Positions 9,104 to 17,348 of a stretch of DNA of 64,000 nucleotides are shown one piece after another (positions within the stretch are counted from its first letter, which is position 1; every line of letters starts with the position of its first letter). Both the position numbers and the translations under genes were made by a program. Source of the DNA: Cherax quadricarinatus. Taxonomy: Eukaryota; Arthropoda; Malacostraca; Decapoda; Parastacidae. The stretch is from contig NC_091300.1 of assembly GCF_038502225.1 (NCBI RefSeq), forward strand, positions 47,055,613-47,119,612, read 5' to 3'. The notes beneath the pieces were generated by a model. That model did not search any database. It was not told the origin of the DNA and was given only the letters and a program-made list of their open reading frames with translations.

Positions 9104-11364
9104 TTAATCACCCTTTTTACATATTTGCCGTCCTTGTGAAATCCAGAAAGTTTCCCTAATACAATTTAAGGTATCTTGTACCCCACCATGCATTACATTT
9201 TTATGGGCATTTAGAACAATTAAATTTGTTAGATGATGAGTTTTGGGCAGTAAGATAGGGTGTTTAGCATAATCATCCAATTCAGCATTTTGTAACCTAC
9301 CTCTGCACCTAATTACATTGTTCTCTAAATACAGCCCCAATTTCTCTATTATGGAACCTTCCACAATTTTACTTTCCGTCATCAATTTAATCTCATTTCC
9401 ATAAATTTCTTCCTGTGCCCTCTTTATCCAATATTCAAGAGGATGTGAAAACTTATATGAGATATTCATCTTGTTTAGAAATTTAAACACCAACTTAGTT
9501 ACATTGATTAGTTTGGGCATAGAAGAATACCTATTTATATCAAAGGCTAAGGAAGGACAAACTATTGGAGTGGTGGTCACAGTAATTTCAACAGGAGCAA
9601 TATATGCCTTTTGTACAGGCCAATTAGCTTTATTTACCAACAAGCTCGGTCCTTTAAACCATGATACAGTATTCACAAATTTAGCATAAGGTAAACCTCG
9701 AGACAAGAAATCAGCTGGATTCTCCTCACCAGGAATATGATTAAATGTTAACATATGCTGACCCAAACTATTATACTTCTCTTACATCTGATTAATTTCA
9801 GTGACTCTGTTTTGTATGTACACAATTTTACTGTTTTCATTACGAATCCATTGTAAGGATACCTCATTATCAGACCAAATTACAGTGTCCCTAATAATTA
9901 TCTCCTGCAACTTATTTCTTATATAATTAGCTAATTTGACACCTACATAAATGGCTGTTAATTCCAACTGAGGTAAGGTATGTGATTTAATTGGAGACAC
10001 TTTAGCCTTAGACATAACAAGAGAAATAACACTATTACATTGAAGATAAGCAAATGCTCCATACTCCAATTTTGAAGTATCATAAAAAATGTGGAGTATA
10101 TTTTTCCCATCTGGATTGGCCACCTGGCGTGGGGACTCCAACATTGGAATTTTTTCATAATCACTAATTAATTCATCCCACCTGTTAATGAATTCCTCAG
10201 GTAGAGTTTCATCCCAAGAACATATAAGTTTCCATGCTTCCTGTATTAATAATTTCCCTCTTATAGTAAGGGGTGACACTAAACCTAGTGGATCAAAACA
10301 TTTGGAAACTTCAGCAAGCAAAACTCTCTTAGTTAATTTATTGGGCATACTGTAATTATTAGGTTTTAACATTAACAAATCTCTCTCAGTATCCCAAGTT
10401 AATCCCAATACATTACTACATTTTGCTACTTCATCTCCAGGGTAATCTTTACTTATTTTGTTCTTTAATTTGGAGGAATTACTATTCCATTCCCTCAGAG
10501 GCATATTTGCACTTTGCATTATTTTATTAGCCTCTCCATAAGTCATTAACAGTTCCTCTTCAGTTGATGTCACACCCAGGAAATTGTCCACATAAAATTG
10601 TTTGCTCATTACTTTACTCATTAGACTTCCTATATGTTTAAGGTGTGCATTTATCGTCGCTTGAAGTAGGAACAGACTGGATGTAGCACCAAATAATACG
10701 CTCCTAAAGCGAAAGGTTTTCAGAGGGCTAAGTGGGTCACTAGGATTCTCAGGCCATGAGAAGCAGGTAAAATCCCGGTCAGCCTCTTGTAAAGCTTTAC
10801 TTATGTCAGCTGTAAAGGCATAATTCTTCACCCTGAAATTTAATAAGATATCTCCTAATGTTTTCGTCAACGATGGACTTGCCATCAAACAGTCATTTAA
10901 ACTAGGTACATTTTTGTTACTCCTGGCACTACAATTAAACACAATCCTCAGAGGAGTGGTCTTAGAATCCTTCTTCACTCCGTGATGTGGCAAATAGTGA
11001 CCATAAATTTTGGCTTGCTCAGGAGGTACCTCTTCTATAAATTTATTAATTATTTGCTCAGTAATTATATCATTATAGGCAGTCAATAACTCAGTTCGCG
11101 GAGCTGAGCCTTTAATTGTCCATATGCCATTCTGTAATTAGTGGGCAATTCTGGATGGTTCAGTCTCCACGGAAGTCGTATCCAGTATTGTCCAGATTCA
11201 AATTTAACATCTCTCAGGTATTGTTCCTGAGTAAAAGAATCGTCTGGACTTTCTTCATTTACATTTATTCCAATGCTGTCTAATTCCCACAATTTATGCA
11301 CTGGCTCAACACCATCCTCTATGGAAGAATTATACTGGGGTACGATTTCATGAGTAAGACACAT
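9104..11364 (-). pseudogene. BEL/Pao pol: reverse transcriptase, RNase H, integrase N-terminus
   Basis: Three open stretches (11,364-11,083; 11,086-9,782; 9,766-9,104) form one pol region with a frameshift near 11,085 and an in-frame stop near 9,782. The RT contains LRIVFNCSARSNKNVPSLND, TADISKALQEADRDFTCFSW and FRSVLFGATSSLFLLQATIN. Its catalytic box is FYVDNFLGV: the second Asp of the usual YVDD is Asn, a variant I recall in some BEL lineages. Next comes VLGLTWDTERD (Pao-type A17 region), then RNase H with FYDTSKLEYGAFAYLQ, TLPQLELTAIYVGVKLANYI and IWSDNEVSLQWI. HIPGEENPADFLSRG leads to an integrase zinc-binding HHLTNLIVLNAHKNVMHGG. Reading ends at FWISQGRQICKKGD, before any DDE core. Confidence 0.9.
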
Positions 11365-12018
11365 AGCTATGGTATTTGTAGTTTCCTCTAGTCATGTATT
11401 ATTATTATGAGGAATCCTACCATACATTACATGGCATCCTGCAGTCTTTAAAAGAGTGACACCACATTTCTTTACCATACCCTTTACAAAGGAGGCATAA
11501 TAGTCACTACCTATCAAAATATTTATTGGGCCTACATAATCATCATTTACACCAGAAGGTGCTAAATTTACATTATGTGAAAGTTATTCTGTAGTTTTAC
11601 TAAGCCCTATTGTAGATATTTTCTCTGGAAGTCTATCTACAATTACTGCATTAACACGTTTTTTCTCATTGCCCAACCTGACAATTACATAAACAGTGTC
11701 ATACAATTGAGCCCTTTTATCTAAGAGAAAAACCAGATAATTTTAGAGTTGTAGGATCTCCCATCTGTACTTTCATACCATCAAGACATTTACGTTTTAT
11801 GAAAGTACGCTGGGATCCCTGGTCTAATAATGCAGTTACATTTTTTGATTTATGCCTTTTATCATCAATTTTTACCTGTGACACACGTAAGGCTACTTCA
11901 ACAAAACCATCAATATTAACATTAGCAGCAATTTTTACATTAGCCACTGTTGTGTCAGGATTGTCAACATTATCATTATCAACATTATCATGTAGACCCT
12001 TACACATGACTATATGGT
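11365..12018 (-). pseudogene. BEL protease region, copy lying left of the piggyBac
   Basis: Continues the BEL protease towards pol. ORF 12,007-11,717 contains VTALLDQGSQRTFIKRKCLD, a retropepsin-like active site (D-Q-G-S in place of DTG/DSG), typical of the DUF1758 family in BEL. Downstream, VGPINILIGSDYYASFVKG near 11,540-11,480 is the conserved end of the same domain. Stops interrupt it near 11,725, 11,585 and 11,395. The part from 11,651 to 12,018 is duplicated at 14,497-14,864 on the other side of the piggyBac. Confidence 0.85.
11651..12018. repeat. 368-bp direct repeat of BEL sequence, left copy
   Basis: Starts at TTAA (11,651-11,654) and ends at 'tatatggt' (12,018), directly against the left end of the piggyBac. 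The right copy, 14,497-14,864, starts at the TTAA that bounds the right piggyBac end. By eye the copies differ at roughly ten positions, for example 'aacagtgtc' versus 'aacagcgtc'. Both hold the protease active site and the same stop codon after it. Confidence 0.9.
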
Positions 12019-12048
12019 CGAGCGAGGCCGAAAAAATTCGGTCTTAAT
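12019..12048. promoter_or_regulatory. piggyBac palindromic motif 1 (CCGAAAAAATTCGGTCTT)
   Basis: A 14-bp inverted repeat CCGAA-N4-TTCGG followed by TCTT, near the left edge of the element. Related copies occur in the putative intron (12,413-12,430) and near the right end (14,339-14,356). Shared sequence in subterminal positions suggests transposase binding; this is inference. Confidence 0.5.
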
Positions 12049-12109
12049 TACGTGTTTTGGGGGCGTGTCATACTCCGTGTCCCACGCGGCCAGCTTCCCG
12101 TTCTTTAGT

Positions 12110-12285
12110 TCCAACCAATCACAAGCCTTCCCTGAGTCTCTTCAGCTAAGTACAGTTCGCTTCTGCCGCCTTCCCATTGGTTGAGAGATCAAAATATAAA
12201 CACTGGTGGCTTGGCTCCGCCCACACACGCATTTTTCCCTCCACCCTTACTAATCTACTCTTGGATTATACATTCTACAATGTCG
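12110..12285 (+). promoter_or_regulatory. Putative piggyBac promoter and first mini-exon
   Basis: Two CCAAT boxes in opposite orientation (CCAAT near 12,115; ATTGG near 12,177), a TATA-like 'aaaatataaac' near 12,191, and GC-rich surroundings unlike the AT-rich neighbourhood. Then 'acaATGTCG' at 12,278-12,285 is directly followed by GTAAAT, a good splice donor. This is pattern-based inference only. Confidence 0.4.
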
Positions 12286-14081
12286 GTAAATACTGATTGT
12301 TGTGTTTAGTGCTTACATGAATAGTTTAGGCATATTTTGATATATACCTAAAGTCCGTGTGAAGCATAATATGAGTGTAGCATGCAGTTGAAAAAAGTGC
12401 AAGCATTTTAGTCCGAATTATTTCGGTCTTGCGCGAGTTTCCGGGAATGTCCAATTTTAGTCAAATAAATATTTATAAAAAATTTTCAATTGCATATATG
12501 AACTCTGTAGTGGTCTGGATTTATACAGGAGGTTTCTATTGTCCTTCCAGTTCCATGAGAGGCTGTTTTATGGGGAGCAGTCGACCAGCAGGTCGAGGTA
12601 TGTCTGCGTTTCTGAAGACAGTGACTCGGAACCAGAGGTAGACGAACCAGAATTGCTGGATAGTGGTGATGAATACTTGCCACCGGATGCACAGGATGCA
12701 GAGATGTCAAGTGATGATGAGGAGGAAGAAAGGGAAGAAAGGCCAGCCAAAAAGCAGAAAGTAATGAGGAAAAAGAAAACTTTTAGGATTGAGGAATACC
12801 CGGATGAGGAAGAGATCCATGAGAATATTGCTCTTCAAGTTTCATCTCAATGACAACACAAAAAAGGATAATGACAGATTCTACAAAGTAAGGCCTCTTT
12901 ACACTGAACTAACTAATGCTTGCTTGAAAATTCCAGCTACACCCAAGCAATCTATTGATGAAGTCATGGTTGGTTTCAAGGGTAAAACTGCTGGAAACCT
13001 AAGGCAGTACATCAAAACAAAACCAGATAAGTGGGGTTTCAAACTTTTTTGTCGTGCAAGTCAAGATGGACTCATACATGATATACTCCTGTATCAAGGC
13101 ACAACAACTTTTGACACACATCCCATACAGCTTCCACAGGAAGAATCTAAACTTCCAATAAGTACAAAGATTGTTCTGGTACTTGCACAAACTATGAACA
13201 AGACCAACACATCAGCAATCTATGCTGACAATTTCTTTTCAAGTATACCTTTGGTCAAGCTACTAAGAGATAAGTATAACTGCAGATACACTGGAACAGT
13301 ACGTGACAATAGATGTGGTAAGCCAGATCTGGTGCCTATCAAACAAATGGAAAGGAACACTGTGGTCAGGGGCAATTTTTGCTTCAACAACAATGATGGT
13401 GTCCTTGTTGTAAGATGGAAGGACACCAAAGTTGTGACTTTAGTGACAACTGATATTGGGGTCGAGCCTCTGAGTCTTGTTGACAGATATAACAGGGTTA
13501 CAAAGAGGAAAGACCAAATATCGTGCCCTGCAGTCATCAAGAACTATAATGCAAACATGGGAGGTATTGACAAAAGCAACATGTTGGTGCATCTCTACAA
13601 AACACCAATGAAATCAAAACGTTGGTACATGCGGCTATTTGCCTATATTCTTGATCTTGCTGTTGTGAATGCATGGCTGCTTTATTGCCGTGATTCTCGA
13701 GCAATAAAGCAAAAGTGTATGCAACTGAAGTATTTCAGGAATTGTATCTCTGAAATTGCAAGGTCTAAAGGACAAAACCTTAGAGGCAGCATCCTAAGAA
13801 CAACTCCAAGACCTTCACCAACTAATTCACCATGTACTTCCAATGGTGTTGGCATAGTGAAACCTGGGAGGGGAAAACATACAGAAATGCCTGATGACAG
13901 TGTTAGGAAAGACCTTAGTCTAATGCACTTCCCAATGGCAGGGCAAAGGCCGTTTACTTGCAAGTATTGCAGCAACATGAAGAAACCGGTAACATCGTCA
14001 TTCGTGTGTAGTGTATGCAAAGTAAATCTGTGCATAAAGACTGATAGAAATTGTTTCTCAGACTTCCATCTTTCCATTTAG
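12280..14081 (+). pseudogene. piggyBac transposase, internally deleted
   Basis: Cuts and pastes the transposon at TTAA sites. ATG-TCG at 12,280-12,285 may be spliced (GT at 12,286, AG at 12,549-12,550) to the acidic N-terminal frame beginning FHERLFYGEQ; this runs to 12,853 with DSDSEPEVDEPELLDSGDE and a basic PAKKQKVMRKKK patch. The main frame (12,789-14,081) holds the DDE_Tnp_1_7 domain from FHLNDN onward. The three Asp blocks are present: SIDEVMVGFKGK, IYADNFFSSIPL and YNANMGGIDKSNMLV. A C-terminal cysteine-rich domain (CKYCSN...CSVCKVNLC) ends naturally. The first ~150 residues of the DDE region are missing at the frame break near 12,830, so an internal deletion plus frameshift makes it inactive. 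Confidence 0.88.
12411..12437. promoter_or_regulatory. piggyBac palindromic motif 2 (CCGAATTATTTCGGTCTT)
   Basis: Second copy of the CCGAA-N4-TTCGG-TCTT motif, followed by 'gcgcgag', which resembles the 'gcgcgat' of the right terminus. It lies inside the putative transposase intron. Confidence 0.45.
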
Positions 14082-14330
14082 CAATATAGAATCATTGGTC
14101 TTCCAAATGAATCTCAGGAATATAGGGATTGAAACTTGCATCACTTTGCAATTTGGCATTGTTGATATTTGCTTCCTTTTTATATTTTTGTAACAATTAA
14201 AAAATGTTTTGATACAAGTTCCATTTATGTTTTTTATATTGTCTGTTTGTATATTAAATTTAAAAAATTGTTTTGGTGTGTTTTATTAACAATTGCAAGT
14301 TTGCAACATAAAATTTTTTAGTCCCTTTGT

Positions 14331-14500
14331 CGGGCGCAGCCGAATATTTTCGGTCTTCGGAGATTAGCAATTGCTCGAAAACTAACCATCAGAAATCAAT
14401 TTATATGGGATCAGTGACCTTGTATTGAGTTACTCTATCCACCATAGGGAGTTCAGTTCGAATTTCAAATTTTCGGACCCCTTGCGCGATGAAGGGTTAA
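14331..14500. other. piggyBac right end with motif 3 and terminal GGG-TTAA
   Basis: Contains the third motif CCGAATATTTTCGGTCTT at 14,339-14,356 and the terminal 'gcgcgatgaaggg' against TTAA. Between the transposase stop and this region (14,082-14,330) the sequence is AT-rich 3' UTR with AATAAA-like stretches but no coding signal. Confidence 0.6.
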
Positions 14501-14864
14501 CACGTTTTTTCTCATTGCCCAACCTGACAGTTACATAAACAGCGTCATACAATTGAGCCCTTTTATTTAAGAGAAAAAACAGATAATTTTAGAGTTGTAG
14601 GATCTCCCATCTGTACTTTCATACCATCAAGACATTTACGTTTTATGAAAGTACGTTGGGATCCCTGGTCTAATAATGCAGTTACATTTTTTGATTTATG
14701 CCTTTTATCATCAGTTTTTACCTGTGATACACGTAAGGCTACTTCAGCAAAACCATCAATATTAACATTACCAGCAATTTTTACATTAGCCACTGTTGTG
14801 TCAGGATTGTCAACATTATCATTATCATCATTATCATGTAGACCCTTACACATGACTATATGGT
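14497..14864. repeat. 368-bp direct repeat of BEL sequence, right copy
   Basis: Partner of 11,651-12,018. It begins exactly at the TTAA flanking the right piggyBac end and continues without a break into the rest of BEL gag-protease, so this is the copy in original context on the gag side. Confidence 0.9.
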
Positions 14865-16224
14865 GTTTTCCTTTGTGACATTGATAACAGTTGTTTAATT
14901 TGGCATGACAATCCTTTACACTGTGATTACCTAGACATCTGACACATCTGTCAAGTTCTTCCAATCTTTCAACTTCATCATTCCATGAATTGTATGCATT
15001 GCAATTCTTAGAAAAATGAGTACCCTTGCAGATGAGACAATCTCTCTTTTCTTTGACTGGTTTCTTATTAACTGGGCTACTCTTAGGAGGGTACTTATTC
15101 TTCTTACCTTGTGGAGAATCATTATTTCTGATTCCCACTACTTGATATGCACCTCTGCAACTCTTTTTAGGAAATGAGTTTTGATTATTAACATTGGGAT
15201 AATTTTTCCCTTTGTGAAACTTGACAGATACCTCAGAGTTATTATGTGTTGCATCTTTAAAATGAGTTAGTTGGCTGGTCTGCAACTGAACAATTAATTC
15301 TTGTAGACCTAGTCTTATTTCCTCCAGACCAAAATAACCTTTGTGATACTTGTTTGAGACCCATTCAAGTGTCTTACAGCTTAATTTATTCTGCACAATG
15401 GCACTCAATAACCAGTCTGATTCCTTCAGATTATATTTATTACTTCAAGTTTTGAGAGTGCTCTCCAGTTTAACTCTAAACTGCTGTAAACCTTTGTAAG
15501 TGTGATCTGGGGATTTTAAATAAACGATGCTATTCACTAGATCCAACCTACTTTGTTCTATATTACCATAAGTGACCTTCAACAAGTCAACTGCTTCTTT
15601 GTAAGAATCATCTACATTGGGAAAGGCTTGAATAAGTATGTGAGCATCTCTTCTTACCTGTCCTTTGAGGTAAAATAATTTAGTTACACAGGCTAGGTCA
15701 CTCCTGTCATGCACAGCTGCTTTAAAAATTGACCAAAACTCCTCCCAATTTTCTCCAGGACTAAATACAGGTAAACATAATTCTGGGAGTTTTGGCAAAG
15801 ACATCTTATTTGTTGGAGCAGATTGATTAACTGCCTGGTTTACACATTTTAATTTATTCAAGGCCTGACTTTTACAAGAAGGGATCTTTTCCTCTAATTC
15901 ATGATACTGATTAATCATAAGATCTACTTCAGTCTCATCTACACAGTTTACTAACAAATCTCCTTCATATTTGTTGTAATATAATTTGTATGAATCATAT
16001 CTATTCCCTAAAGCATCTAAATACAATTTTAAATCATCAGTATTCACAGTTTCTTGATCCATTAATTCCAAACACTTATGGTATGCTTTTGTTACATGCC
16101 CTTTTCTAGCTTGCAGTAATGTTTTTTTTTTTTTTGCTCTATATTCCATATGTTTGTCTTCTACATTAATTTCCTCATTTTCAGCCATGATGCAATGTAT
16201 TAAATTCAACTTAATTAATAACAC
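14501..16224 (-). pseudogene. BEL/Pao gag and protease
   Basis: The gag frame likely starts at MAENEEINVEDK (about 16,188) rather than the upstream Met. LPKLPELCLPVFSPGENWEE and FWSIFKAAVHDRSDLACVTK are the DUF1759-type gag core, followed by YGNIEQSRLDLVNSIVYLKS. A single in-frame TGA at 15,445-15,447 separates this from the second part (15,408-14,563), which is otherwise in the same frame. The second part carries CLICKGTHFSKNC, CVRCLGNHSVKDC and CYQCHKGKHHIVMC, three zinc knuckles for nucleic-acid binding, and the protease motif ALLDQGSQRTF. An A-rich run encodes KKKK near residue 30 of gag. The region is continuous across the knuckles and enters the 368-bp repeat before the piggyBac. Confidence 0.88.
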
Positions 16225-16622
16225 TGATTATGTACTAAATTATGCACTTCATAAAGGTAAATATTTCAACTTACCTTTGAATAAATCCTAGCTACACTTA
16301 GCAATTACATGTAAGAAAATTATAATATAAATTTTAAATACACATTAATAATGTTAGCTACACTTGAGCTTAGTAATTACACATGTAAGAAAATTATAAT
16401 ATAAATTTTAAATACACATTAATATAAACCTTAGCCATACTTGGCTTATCCATACTTGGCTTAGCAAAATTAATGTTGTAATAATTATAATCCACTACAC
16501 ATTAAGTAAATTTGTGGACCTAACATCCACCTCCTGTCATTTCACATACAATTATTAAGTAATTAATTCACTAATTAATGACTTCACTAATTACATCCGG
16601 TTCAAAGGACCAACGGGCTAAT
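16225..16622 (-). other. BEL 5' leader between LTR and gag
   Basis: About 400 AT-rich bases without coding potential. Within it, an approximately 80-bp stretch is tandemly repeated: 'ttacatgtaagaaaattataatataaa' with 'tacacattaataat' at about 16,305-16,360 recurs at about 16,376-16,430. The probable primer-binding site lies at its LTR end. Confidence 0.6.
16595..16612 (-). promoter_or_regulatory. Probable BEL primer-binding site
   Basis: On the plus strand this 18-mer reads like the 3' end of a tRNA and ends in CCA. On the element strand it is TGGTCCTTTGAACCGGAT, and TGG is the usual start of a primer-binding site. It lies 10 bases inside the LTR edge. I cannot name the tRNA with certainty. 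Confidence 0.45.
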
Positions 16623-17348
16623 TATGGAAAATTACATTTACTTGGATGTAACATAAGGTACATACCAGTAAATGGTAACTAAGATAATTATTATTTATCA
16701 ACGTTACATAGACAAGTAGGAATTTGGGACACCTAGGTCACAAAAATGTCCCCCTTCGATACCTACAACTGTTATATCCACAAGTTGCTCTAGACCTATA
16801 TTAATTACAAATGAAATGTACATTACCAGGAATTCTGGTAAATTAATAGAAATTTGTGGACTGTATATTAAAATTAATAAATGATTACATATACACATTT
16901 ATATAACAGAAGGAGAATTTATAATCATAACACTCGCCAATTAGTCTGGAGATTACTGTGTATAATACTCAAAAACCTCGCTCTAACTAAATTTATGATG
17001 ATAATACTTGCCAGAATTACAAATATAATTTAGATAGCTTATCTGAGGTTCCTGGAGCTGTCCTGTACATCGAATTAATGCTCAAATTATGCAGAAATGC
17101 ACATCCAACAATTTTGGCTCCTATTTGAGAGGTGTAAGTCCAATATAACCTCTAGAGCGACGAAAATTATACACCTTATTAACGTGTTTGTACTCCATTC
17201 AAAACACAATGGCGAGTTCTCCCTGCTCATCAGCGCAGGCGCCGAGCTTCCCATTTTTTATAATATAATTTTTATTAAATACAATATAAGCCATCAATTT
17301 ACATATAGAATACTGTATATCCGGAAAATACATACAGTATTTTCTACA
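16623..17348 (-). repeat. BEL 5' LTR (726 bp)
   Basis: Matches 4,398-4,431 plus 8,312-8,990 nearly base for base; differences are scattered, for example 'caacgttacatag' versus 'caaagttatatag'. On the element strand it starts TGTAG. CATGG lies just outside. No TATA or poly(A) signal could be assigned with confidence in this AT-rich sequence. LTR-LTR divergence gives a relative date for the BEL insertion. Confidence 0.88.

Larger units (their letters stand above)
12019..14500 (+). mobile_element. piggyBac-family DNA transposon, left terminus missing
   Basis: A 2.5-kb element whose transposase is piggyBac-like. The right end reads 'gcgcgatgaaggg' followed by TTAA (14,497-14,500), the target tetranucleotide of this family. 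The expected mirror TTAACCCTTC is absent at the left, where 'cgagcgagg' joins BEL sequence at 12,019. 'Cgagcgaggccgaaaa' resembles the inner part of the right terminal repeat ('cgcgcaaggggtccgaaaa' when reversed), so a dozen or so terminal bases are lost. Non-coding ends are about 520 bp (left, including a putative intron) and 420 bp (right). Confidence 0.85.
4398..17348 (-). mobile_element. BEL/Pao LTR retrotransposon, nested and decayed
   Basis: A complete-length but damaged BEL/Pao element on the minus strand. Order along its own strand: 5' LTR (17,348-16,623), probable primer-binding site, gag with DUF1759-like region, zinc knuckles, aspartic protease, RT, RNase H, integrase zinc-binding region, then the 3' LTR (8,990-4,398). 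It is flanked by a 5-bp CATGG on both sides, the target duplication size expected for this group, and sits inside CR1-B. Two later insertions split it: CR1-A in the 3' LTR and a piggyBac in the protease region. The integrase catalytic core is missing, so it could not move unaided. Confidence 0.88.

Noticed and set aside
11651..14864. The 368-bp repeat as an ordinary target site duplication or simple assembly duplication
   Set aside because: piggyBac duplicates only TTAA, and the copies differ at about ten positions, so neither simple explanation fits well; retained as a finding instead.
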